64,000 nucleotides of DNA from Rhynochetos jubatus. Its lineage: Eukaryota > Chordata > Aves > Eurypygiformes > Rhynochetidae. The position numbers were made by a program, and so were the translations under genes. The stretch's first letter is position 1; each line of letters opens with the position of its first letter. The notes below the pieces were generated by a model. It saw only the letters and a list, made by a program, of their open reading frames with translations, was not told the origin of the DNA and made no database searches. Below, in pieces: positions 22,600 through 32,600 of this stretch. The stretch lies in contig CM050666.1 in the NCBI GenBank assembly GCA_027574665.1, forward strand, positions 2,728,001 to 2,792,000, written 5' to 3'.

Positions 22600-25320
22600 C
22601 ACGCCGGCACCCGCTGCCACCTGGGGACATTCGGCGTGGGGATGATGGCACCATGAAACAGCCCGGGCCGGCTTGTCGTGCCTGTGGGTGACCGTGTCTG
22701 TGCCACCGCCCACCGGCTACCATCCCCTGCCAAGCCCCCCGCCCGGCTCCGCAGAGGAGGCAGCCTGCATGGGCACAGGTACGTGACCCCCAGGGACTGG
22801 TGTGGAGTGGGGGGGACTCCCAGACAGGGGGTGCACCCTGGGCTGGGTGTCACAGGGGGTGCTGGCAGCCCCCTGGTCCCGTGTCCCCACAGATCAGGGC
22901 TCCCTCCTTGCAGGGCCACCCAGGGGGACCCCACTGCCCACCCTGGTGGTCACCCCACACCCCGGGGAAAGGCCATGCCATGGTGGAGATGTCCCTTGGC
23001 CATGGTGCCCTGCCACGGCCGGGTGAAAAGCAGCGGGGCGCCTGCCAGTGGGGTGAGACCCGTGGGGTGACACAAGTGGAGAGTCACCTGTGGGGTGACA
23101 CCCGAAGGGCACAGGGGGGGCAGCCCCAGGGAAGGAAACATGGTGAGTCCAAGGGGAATTCCGTGCCCGCTGTTATTCAGCCCTGGGGGGGGGGCACCGG
23201 CCTTATCCACCCCCCTTACCCAGCACCCCCGGCACGGCCACCCCGACCGCGACCCGCGGGACCCCCCCGGGCTGCCCAGGCACCTCCGCATGGGGCAGGG
23301 ACCCGGGGGCATCTGCGATGGGGTGGGAATGGGACGGGCGGGCTGTTATGGTCTGGGGCCGCTCTGGGATGGGGACAACTATTATGGGATGGAGCTCGGC
23401 AGGAGGTGGCAGGTCTGGGCAGTCCTGGGACAGGGGTGGGGGGCAGGTCTGGCTGGGGATGGGGCGGGGGGTGGCAGGTTTGGGGGGGGTCGGCCAGTTC
23501 TGGGTTGGGGCAGCAGAGGGCAGCATGGGGACAGGGACGGGGGCGGGGAGGGGACCGTGGGGACAGGGACCCGCTGAGCAGGGGGCAGCGGTGGTGGGGG
23601 AGCAGAGCAGCCGCATGGCCTTGAGGACCCCCGCCGGGCATGTCCCCAAGGAGGCTGGCAGTGGGGACAGCAGGCAACCAACCTGCCCCCAAGCCCCCCT
23701 CCTGGTGTCCCCAAAGCGGGGACACCCCAGGGCACCCCCCAACTCCCACCCCGTGGTCCGTCTTTGGGACCTTCCGCCCCCGCCATGTCCTGGCCTCAGC
23801 AGGCTCCTGTCCCGCACCCAGGGGGCAGGGGTGGGGGACCCTGCGGGATGTTCCCGCTACCCAAGCGGGATTATTTCCTGGGCATCAGTGCGAAATCTCC
23901 CCCCATCCAGCCTGCCTGGACCAGGGAGTCAGGTTTTCCTGCTGGAGCATCCCCTCCCTGCAGAGGGGAATCCCCCTTTCCACCACCCCCCCCCCCCGCC
24001 CAGGGAAGCCGTGACCCCCAAACCCTGCCCAGCTCCCGGACACCAGCCTGACCCATGCTGGGAAATCCAGGGAAAGGGCAGGCAGTGGCGAACCTGCGCC
24101 CATGCCTGCACACAGGCACCCTCCTGGGATGCTCCCTAGTGCCACTAATTAAACCTCACCGGTTCCTCAGCTAATTAAGTGCCGCCAGGCCATCAGACGC
24201 TGTGATGCTCGATGTGCCGCCCACTGTGCCCCAGTAAAACCAGGCATGAGGCTGCGGAGGGGGTAAGAAGGGGTTCGTCTCCCTGGTTTTTGCCACCCCC
24301 TCACTCCGCAGCCCCACCCCCGCCAACTGCCTAAGTCCCAGTAAGGGCAGACTGGGCCAAAATGGGCTCTGGCTCCTGGGTCCCACCGCCAGTGCCTGCG
24401 TACGAGACCCAGGCTGCTCCCTGGGGCCACCCACGGGGACACTGAGGCAGGCGGCAGCTATGTGAGCCACCCCCCAGCACAGAGGGGTCCTTGTGTCCCC
24501 CCTCGACATGTCGCTCCCTGCCATGGGGGGATGTGGTGGCTCTTGCGTCACCGTTCCTCGCCTGTCACCCCGCGCAGCCGGGGCACAAACTTGCTAAACC
24601 TGATTAAAAACTTCAGCCTGGCTGTGCCCCCCTCCCTGAGAGGGAAAACAATATAGACAAGAAAAACAACCCCCCCTTTTGCCTGTTTTTCACCCAAACC
24701 GGGGCGCAGGCGGCCCAGCAGCACCCTGGTCCCGTGGGACCCCCACTCGGTGTTTGCCCCCGCTGCCTGCGCCCCTGAAGCGCAGGAAGGGTAAATCCCC
24801 GCCGGTCCAGCCTCTCCCCCCCGGGAGGGGTTTGCCCTTTTCTCCCCGAGAAAACCCACCCTTCTCTTTCCACAGTTTGGCCCAAAGGGATGAGCCACCG
24901 GCGGGGCTGGGGGTGGCGGATGCCACCGCGTCGATCCCACTGTGACCGGGGGTCCCGCACCCCTCGAGGGACCTGGCCACCACCTCCCACACCTCCAACT
25001 CCCCCCAAAAACCCCCAAATCCTATTTTTGCCCCCCCCCCCCCCTCCCCCCCCTTATTTCATTGCTTGCTCGGGCAGCCGTCGGGGAAGCCCCAGCCTGG
25101 GGAGGGGGACCCGGGGGGGGTGAAAGTGCTTGCGGCTCCATGACTCACGGCCTCGCCACCATCGCCGCCACCCGCCCCCCGCGACGCCCCCAGTCTCCAC
25201 GTGCTGCCTTGGCTGGAGGTGGGGGGGGGAGCTTGAATTCATCCTCTCCCCCCCTCTCTTCCCACCCACTTCCCCAGCATCTCCCTGACCCCGCGCGTGA
25301 AAAAAAAACACCAAACCCAC
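22600..25320. other. OSM-LIF intergenic spacer
   Basis: No exon recognised. GC-rich with long G and C runs (for example C runs at 23985-24000 and 25030-25055), many long open frames from biased composition, and an AT-richer island at 24140-24180 containing paired CTAATTAA motifs. Confidence 0.6.
24145..24178. promoter_or_regulatory. Paired homeodomain-type CTAATTAA motifs
   Basis: CTAATTAA occurs at 24145-24152 and 24171-24178 inside otherwise GC-rich DNA. With flanks the two form a near-inverted pair (CACTAATTAA and CTAATTAAGTG). TAATTA is the core of many homeodomain factors. The role is inferred. Confidence 0.35.
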
Positions 25321-25354
25321 AATCCCGGTGACATCAACTTTATCAGAAGTTTAT

Positions 25355-25504
25355 TTCTAAGAATCATTCAGCATTTCCAAAGCCCTCGACTTCCTGATTT
25401 CCAGTTTCAATAGAAGTAACGATAGTGGTGCTGCTCCCCCCCGCGTCCCCCCCCCCTCCTCCCCTTTCTTACAACACAGGCTGGCTGCCGGACCGGTATA
25501 TAAA
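25355..25504 (+). promoter_or_regulatory. LIF: LIF proximal promoter: STAT, ETS and TATA motifs
   Basis: A perfect GAS element TTCTAAGAA (TTCN3GAA) is at 25355-25363. An ETS-type site is at 25389-25398 (ACTTCCTGAT; minus strand CAGGAAGT). A canonical TATATAAA is at 25497-25504, 93 bases before the start codon. Transcription should begin near 25525-25530. The AT-rich promoter stands out from the surrounding GC-rich DNA. Confidence 0.75.
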
Positions 25505-25596
25505 CCCCGAGAAGTCCCCCAGTATGAACATGAATTTCTGAAAACCTCCTCTGCCAGCGCCAACCCCCATTAGTCGCTCCCGGGACGCGGCTCACA

Positions 25597-28024
25597 ATGA
25601 AGTTCGTGCCGGCAGGTAAAAAAAAATAAGTAAATTCAACTCTGGGGGAAAGATTTCCTCTTCTCCCCTCTTTTTGCCTCCCCCCGACCCCTTTTCCCGG
25701 CGATACGCGGGGGCAGGCGGCTCCCGGTGAGCCGGCGCGAGGGCTCCCGCCGCCCCGCGTGTCCCCCCCCCGGGGATGAGCATCTCTGGGAATTGGCAGC
25801 GGGGAGCGAAGCGCGGCGCTGGCGCGGTGCAGCCAACATCTGGACACTTATATAACTGGAATTGCTTCCAAAAAAAAAAAAAGCAAGGGGGGTTCGGGTT
25901 TTTTTTGGCTTTTTTGGCTTTTTTGAACATTCCCCCCTCTGCGTGTCCTCCTTCTGGCTCTCTCGAAGCCGCTGCGGGAGCACAGGAGGGACGGGGAGGC
26001 TGCCAAGTGCAGAGGGGAGGGTTGGAGGGAGCGGCAGTGCTGGGGGGTCCCATGGGGCAGCACCCACCCGGGTCACCCCTATCCACCCAGCCCTTGGCAC
26101 ACGTGGGCGCTGAGCCTCACTCTGCCCAGCTGTGAAATGGGCAGAAGGCGGCAGCAGGGGGGGATGCGGCAAGAGGGGCTGCAGGGGGTCAGGGCACCTG
26201 CGTCCCATGGGGACCCCAGGGAGGAAGGGACCCCCCTCATCCCCGTCCCATGCAGGAGGGGAATGGCAGCGGGTTGGGGATCGCGACATCCCAGGTAAGT
26301 CCTGTCCCACCTGGGCAGGGGAAGTAATGCAAGGCGTGGGTTACCCGGCACGGCGAGGCGCTGGCAGCTTCGGTGCTCGTCACGGCCTGGGGGCTTCACC
26401 TGGCAGCCCCCCCGCAGCACTGCATGGGATCCCACCCTGCCAGGGTGCAGCCCGCTCACTCAGCAGGCGGGGATCCCCAGGGACCCCCAGGTACCCTGCC
26501 CTGAGGGTGCAGACTGTGGTGGCAGGGCTCCGGAGGCGCTTTCGCCACCCTGAGCAGCGATGCCGGTGTGGAGGGTCCCAGGGATAGGGGGGTTAAAGCA
26601 CCCCACTCTCACCCTGCTGCAGGAAGGGGATGCCGGGGCGACCCAGCTGCCAGCGGCTCAAGGGTCCCCTTGTTCCGTGTCCAGGGATTTCCTGGCTGGC
26701 GTCTCCGGCAGCTGCGGCGTCTCTCCCCGGGGCTCCTCGGCGCTGCTCCCACTTCGCGGACAGGGAAACTGAGGCAGGCGGCAGGGCCGGAGGCGGGAGG
26801 GAGCAGGGGGGATGCTGAAGGCAGGTTTCCTTGCGGGCGCCCCCGCTGAGTCAGCCGGGGCTGGGGTGGGGCCTCGCTCCCGCCGAGCCCGGCGGAGGAT
26901 AACGGAGGGGAAAGCGCTTTGCATATTTGATTAAGCCCGACAGGTCGTCACTGGGCCGGTTGCGAAATGTGGGAATGCCGCGGGGCGCCCCGCCGGGAGG
27001 GGAGGCGGGGGAGCGCCTGCCGGGGGGCAGGTGAGAGGGACGGGAGCGGGACGGGCACAGCGGCACGGCCGGGACGGCAAAGCAGGAGGTCTGGGGGCTG
27101 CCGGCCGAGCCGGACCCCAACCCGAGCGGGACGGGTCCCCACTCTGGCTGGACGCCCTCACCTCGGGTGCCCAGGGCTGGGGGCATCCTCAGGGGATGCT
27201 CGGCACTGTGGGGGCACCGGCAGCGGCACGGCCCACCAGCAGCGCCCACCGTGACCCCGCCGCCTCTCTCCCCGCACAGGTGTCGTTCCCTTCGTGGCCC
27301 TGCTCCTGCTGCAGCGGCGGCCGGTGGCCGGCCGGGCGCTGCTGGTGACCGGCGCTGGCTGCCCCGGCCACGGCTTGTGCCGCTCCAACGTCCAGGAGCA
27401 GACCCGCAGGCAGGTTGCGCTGCTCAACGCCACCGCCCAGGACCTCTTCAGCCTCTACGTAAGTGGCACTTGGGGGCGGCCGGGGACCCCCGGGGCAGTT
27501 TGCACGTGCATGAAGGAGGGATGGGGACGGCGGCGGAAGGTGGCCGGGGAGGGGGACACGGGGGTGACACTCGGCTCTCCTTCCAGCTGAAGTGCCAGGG
27601 AGAGCCGTTCAGCAGCGAGAGCGACAAGCTCTGCAACCCCGGCGGCGTCTTCTTCCCCGCTTTCCGCGTCAACCGGACGAGCGATCGGAAGGAGGTCATG
27701 GTGGCCATGTACAAGCTCTTCGCCTTCCTCAACGCCTCGCTGGGGAACATCACGCGCGACCAGGAAGAGCTTAACCCCACGGCCAAGGAGCTCCTCGACC
27801 GGCTCCACAACACCACCAAGACCACCCGGGGCCTCATCTCCAACATCACCTGCCTCCTCTGCAAGAACTACAACGTCTTTCAGGTGGATGTCAGCTACGG
27901 GGAGAGCTCCAAGGGGAAGAGTGCCTTCAAGAAGAAGCAGCAGGGCTGCCAGGTGCTGAGGAAGTACGTGCAGGTCATTGCCCAGGCAGCCCGTGTGCTC
28001 CTACCTCATCTCAGCCCCCCGTGA
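25597..28024 (+). CDS. LIF: LIF, leukemia inhibitory factor
   Basis: Secreted IL-6-family cytokine acting through LIFR/gp130 and STAT3. Exons 25597-25615, 27280-27458 and 27587-28024 give 211 residues. Exon 1 encodes MKFVPA plus one base, the same six-codon, phase-1 design as mammalian LIF exon 1 (MKVLAA-G); it lies 93 bases after a TATA box and ends in CAG|GTAAAA. The signal peptide covers about residues 1-24. The four-helix core includes LFAFLNASLGNITRDQEELN. Six N-glycosylation sequons: N56, N95, N115, N120, N141, N152. Cysteines: C34, C40, C82, C155, C158 and C187 align with the six human ones; C69 is extra. The FxxK LIFR contact is F180-K183 (AFKKKQQGC). Intron 1 is 1.66 kb, intron 2 is 128 bases. 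OSM lies 5 kb upstream in the same direction; HORMAD2 is convergent downstream. Confidence 0.97.
25849..26294 (+). promoter_or_regulatory. LIF: Possible alternative LIF first exon/promoter
   Basis: Within LIF intron 1 a second TATATAA (25849-25855) is followed ~440 bases later by a strong donor, CCCAG|GTAAGT, after 26294. Mammalian LIF has alternative first exons in this position. No ATG in the correct phase for exon 2 is visible, so any such exon would be untranslated or use a downstream start. Speculative. Confidence 0.25.
26845..26855. promoter_or_regulatory. LIF: MARE/AP-1 palindrome in LIF intron 1
   Basis: GCTGAGTCAGC is an 11-base perfect palindrome around an AP-1 core, matching the centre of the Maf recognition element. 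It lies about 430 bases before LIF exon 2. A POU-like TTTGCATATTTGATTAA sits 65 bases downstream (near 26921). Confidence 0.4.
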
Positions 28025-28117
28025 GTGCCCGCCCCGGCTCCTCCACCCCCCGCCCGGCCGCCAGCAAGGACAGCCAAACCAGCCACGCCATCCCCCTGCC
28101 GCTGCCTCCCGACCTCC

Positions 28118-29060
28118 TATTTATTACCCTGGACGCTGCGCTGGCCCCATCCACTCTCCAGTAATTTATTTTCCCCTTGGGGGGTGAATGTTGCAGCCCG
28201 GTGTGTGCCGGGTGGAGCCGAGCTGGGGCTGGCATCCAGCAGGACAAGGCAGCGCATTCCTGGTCCCAGCAGCAGAGGCGATGCCGGGGCGCAGGCTGGT
28301 CCCGGGTTGTGCCTTGGCCGCCCCCATTCCCCCATGGTGTGTGAGGAGTTGTGGGGGCTGCAAGGGGCTGGTGGCGGGGCCGGACTCTAGCCCCGGTGGC
28401 CAGTCTCCTCCATCATGGAGATCAACCCAATGGACATCCTCGAGCATCACCCGAAAGCCTCCACTTCCCCAGGAAAAAGGACTGGGATGAAGGATGCCGG
28501 GATGCTGCGTCTGGCAGGGACATGGGGACGCAGGGACACGCTCCCCCTGCAAATTTTGGGGCTGGGGTCCCCAGCAAGAACCTGAACTGAGGGTACTGGG
28601 GTGGATGCAGCGGTTGGGGCTGGGTCCCACCGTCTTGGACGAGGTCACCCACTGGGGACAGAGCCAGTGGTCACCCCACCAGGGAGCATCGTTCCCCCTG
28701 GCACGGACACAGTGGGGCACAGTGGGCCTGTCCCTTCTCTTTGAAAAAGTGCTTTTCCCATTGGAAGGGCTCTGAATGTACAAGTGGCCAAGGGCTGGGC
28801 TTCGCACGGCCAAACATGGCCCCAGTGTGGGGACATGCGGACGTGGGGATGCGGGAATGGTCCCCGGGCCGGTGGCAGGAGGCGCTGGCTCGCTCCTGGC
28901 ACCAGAGCGGGCTGCGAGGGTTATTTATTGCCTTGGTGGAAAGCCCAGCATGCACTGAGTGCTCTGACCTGACTTTTAATAATGTTATTAATAATAATAA
29001 TTAATAATAATTAATAATAAGATTTGTGGTAATATATAGAAGTCTATTTAAATATTTATT
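28118..29060 (+). promoter_or_regulatory. LIF: LIF 3' UTR with AU-rich elements
   Basis: The LIF 3' UTR holds TATTTATT at 28118-28125, a full nonamer TTATTTATT at 28921-28929 and TATTTATT at 29053-29060. An (AAT)n tract lies at about 28977-29020. These are class II-type AU-rich elements expected to destabilise the mRNA. Confidence 0.8.
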
Positions 29061-29090
29061 TTTTTATACTTCTTTTCCCCCATTTTTTTA

Positions 29091-29096
29091 AATAAA
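29091..29096 (+). terminator. LIF: LIF poly(A) signal
   Basis: AATAAA in TTTAAATAAACCAAG, about 1.07 kb after the LIF stop, followed by TGTATGTG-type GT-rich sequence. Confidence 0.85.
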
Positions 29097-29359
29097 CCAA
29101 GAGAAACGGACTGTATGTGCCTCCTCTTTGCTGTGTTCCCTTCATGTTCACTCTCAAACACCTCTGCTGCTCCCCGAAACACCCTGGGGGCTGCCCCAAA
29201 GACCCCCAAGCATCGCTGCGGGCTGAGGGTCACCATCCCTCGTCCCCTTGCTCCTTCTTCACTCCCCATCTCCTGCAGGATGGCTGCTTGCAAAGGCATT
29301 TTCCCTGAGGGGTGTCTTAAACTGATGCTCTCCCGCTGCTCAGCAGGACCGGGAGGGTG

Positions 29360-29545
29360 CGGGGAGCATCACAGCACAGGGACTGTCATAGCGTGGGGAC
29401 CAAGCACGGTTTGGGGACCATCACACTGTGGGGACCATCACAGTGTGGGGACCCTGCCAGTGCAGGGAGCATCATGGCGGGGGGACCATGATGGCATGGG
29501 GACTGTGACAGCGTGGGGAACGTGATGGGTGGGGAGCACGGCGAG
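29360..29545. repeat. 17-18-bp minisatellite downstream of LIF
   Basis: Degenerate tandem units with consensus GTGGGGACCATCACAGT, about ten copies, starting 265 bases after the LIF poly(A) signal. Central copies (29410-29450) are nearly identical. Confidence 0.8.
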
Positions 29546-29644
29546 ACAGGGAGCCACGCTCTGGCCATGCTGACAGTGCCCGGGGGTATGGGAAAACGGC
29601 GAAGCTGGGAAGAGGCAGTGGGAGACAGCGAGTGTGTACTGGGG

Positions 29645-29662
29645 GTGTGTGTGTGTGTGTGT
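29645..29662. repeat. (GT)9 dinucleotide repeat
   Basis: Nine uninterrupted GT units. Confidence 0.95.
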
Positions 29663-32600
29663 AGATAACATCACAGCCGCTTCTCAGGCAGCCCTGGGAG
29701 AGGCTCAGCTAAGCTTTGCCGGGGCCAAGACCACCTAAGGCTCCTGCAGCGCCCTGGTCCTCCACGAGCGTCTCGCATGGGGCCGTATCGGTTAACAAGG
29801 GGCTGATTATACAGGAGACGTTGGAGCAGGATGATGAAATTTTCCTCCTCCTCCGGAGCCCTCGGGCCTCTGGCCAAACCTCCCAGGCATGAGACAGCAA
29901 GCGGATGAGCTAAGATCCTGTGTGATCATCTCTTGTGTCTCGGAGGAGCCCCGACCAAAAAATCATCACCAAAATTCAGAAGTCCCCCTAAAAACCCTCT
30001 TTCTCTGCCCCGACGGGTCGCACTGCCTGGTTCTGTCCCCCGGCTCCTGTGGGAGGTTTCACAGCACTGTTTGCCCCCAAAATGGCACCGCTGCAGACAG
30101 CCTTGTGCCACTGGCAGCCTCGTGCCACGCTGGTGGTGACGGCAGGGGGAGCGGTGCCCAGCTCCTGCCCAGCCCCATTGTCCCTTTGTGGGGGTCAATG
30201 AGCCCCAGAACAGTGTCGGCTTCCCCATCTCACAGTAGAGGCCCCCAGGGACATCCCTGGATGCTGTTGTTGATCCCCTGGGCATGGTGTGGCTTTCTTC
30301 CATCACCCCATCCCGCCCCTGCGGAAAGGACCATGGGTGTACCTGGGGTGGCGGCCCTGGAGGGTGCCCAGGCTTGCAGCCCGTTTCTGTGGCTCACTTC
30401 CAGCCTGCACCATGAGATAAGGTGTCCTCAGACCCACACAAACCCCTCCAAAACACAGGAATGGGGCAGGGCACAGCAGCAGCCTTGGAGGAGGGAGCAC
30501 CATCTGTTTGGAACAGGCATCATGCAATGGGGCCAGGTCCTGCAGCATGTGCCAGCCCCAGGACAGCTGCCAAGGTCACCGTGACCTGTGGCTGGGGACA
30601 CCGGGGTGTCCCCACGGCTGTTGCTACCAGGCCAGCGTATGGCCAACATCTCGTACGCTGGAAGTGCAGGGCTGGACATCCAGGCTGAGCCTGTCAGCAT
30701 CCACAGCTCAGCCCTACCTGGGCCACGGCAGATTCCCAGGGTGCCACTGACCTGTCCCCGGGGGCTGGAGGGGTTGGCAGCGGCTGGAGGGTCAGGTCGA
30801 GCTCAACAGGGCTGGGAGCTGGGCTGGGGACGAGGTCCTGCGCAGGGACCGCAGCAGCGCGGAGCTGTGCACATCTGGATTTCTCACGCTTGTGTTCAAT
30901 GTCCCTCCTCAACCAGATGGCAAAAATAAATAAATAGAATAAATCAGAGCCTCCTGACATAAATTGGGAACTCACGCCCGGGCTCTGCGTTTCATGAGTC
31001 TCCCTGGAAGACAGTCAAACACAGGCGAGGACAATGGGTTCACTTCTCCCTGTGTCGGGTCATTCCCAGTTAAGGCTCATTAGCAGCGGGCGGGGATTAA
31101 CTCTTCCTTCCCTGGAAATGCGGCTCCTGTCGAAGCGTGGATATGACCCTGAAATTCCCCAAACCCCATCCCTCGCTATCCCCTGGGGTTTCAGGGATGG
31201 GGCTGGAAACGGCCCCTGGCTCATGCCATCGCCCTAGCTCCTGGGAGCCAGGACACATCGCCCTGTGCTCAGCGGACATCCCAAACTCCAGGGAGATGGA
31301 AAGGGCTTTCAATGACCTCAGCCAGCGGCTGATCCCACCCAGCTGGTGCTCTGGGGAAGCGGGCCAGCCCCGCAAGCCGCAGTGTGAGCACTGGGGGGAA
31401 CCGACACCGTGACTTCCCTGGTGGGACCGGCAGGACACCCTTAGTGGTTCCCCTCCAGCCTCAGGACCAGAGAAACTATTTTGGCTGGGGTGAGAGCCTG
31501 AGGGGGCTCCGGGGAGCCATCCGTTGTGATGGAAGTTATGCGGTGCCCCGATAACGGAGCGGCCTGACCATCGGCCCCGAACAGTGGGTCAGCGCTGCCT
31601 TCGGGGAGTGCGGTACGTGAGGAGCTGCTCCTGCCCACGGTGAAGTCAGTGCCGCTGCCTGGGTGTGACTAACTGACCTCAGACCTTGGCCCTGCGGCGC
31701 GGATCATGTGCTAACTGACGCTGCGCAACCCGGCTGGACGGGTCCACACCGCTGCCCCAGGGCCACTGGCCAGACTGGACTTGCCCTCCGTGGGCTGCAG
31801 GTGCGGTGCTGGGGCACCCACAGCTCCGCATCCCCTGCGGGAAGGGCAGCGGGTGCCCCGCGCTGCTGCATCCCGGGGCTCGAGCTGGAGTGAGCATCCC
31901 AACGGGGGCTGACCCTATCCAAGGCAAAGCTGGGGGTGGCGATCCCAGTTGGAGCATCCCACCTGTCCCTGTGTCTGCCCGGGCTGAGCTTGGCCCTGCT
32001 GTTGCCTCTGGCAGAGCCCCTTCCCCATTCGGGAGGTGTCCCCCAAGGCTCAGTATTTGGGAGACATGTTTGGCCAGTAACAATCTCCCCACCAGGCCAC
32101 CAACCCCCAGTCCAGGTCCCAGCAGGTCCCCGAGGAGGAGAACATCGTGTCCAAAGGGCCAGCCGGTGACTCTGCCTCAGTGTCTCGGGCTGGCCTCGGG
32201 CCCGAGCATGGAAAGAGGAGCCGAGCCCATCTGAAACGCATTCATCCCCAGGCACTGTTGCTGCAATAGCAGATGCTCCTGCGTCCCAGCCACATCACAG
32301 CCCGGCAGCGCGGGAACCGCACGTTCGCATGGGAAGAAGCAGCCCCGAATGGTTCAGACTCCTAATTGGAGACCAACCGTAACAAATAAACCAGACAATG
32401 GGCTGGAGGCGAGATGAACGCAACCTCTGTCGCAGGACCCGGCTCCGGGAGTCGCCTCCATGCCCGGCGGGGAACTTGGCACGGGCCGGCAAGAGCCAGG
32501 GGGAGGGCGGGGGCCGGATCCGGACCCCCTGGCAGAGCCACTCGCTGTGTGACACTGCTGGAGCTTGGGACTGGCTTGGGAGCCGGATGACACATCCCCA

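Noticed and set aside
21867-22934. 355-codon minus-strand Cys/His/Pro-rich open frame
   Set aside because: Central part is the translated GGCAC/GGCAT repeat; no start context or homology.
22800-23624. 274-codon plus-strand open frame between OSM and LIF
   Set aside because: Gly/Pro/Trp-rich translation of G-rich DNA; low complexity and no splice or promoter support.
29671-29877. Minus-strand short frame containing EEEENFIILLQRLLYN
   Set aside because: Looks protein-like by eye but has no initiation or splice support and matches no family I know.
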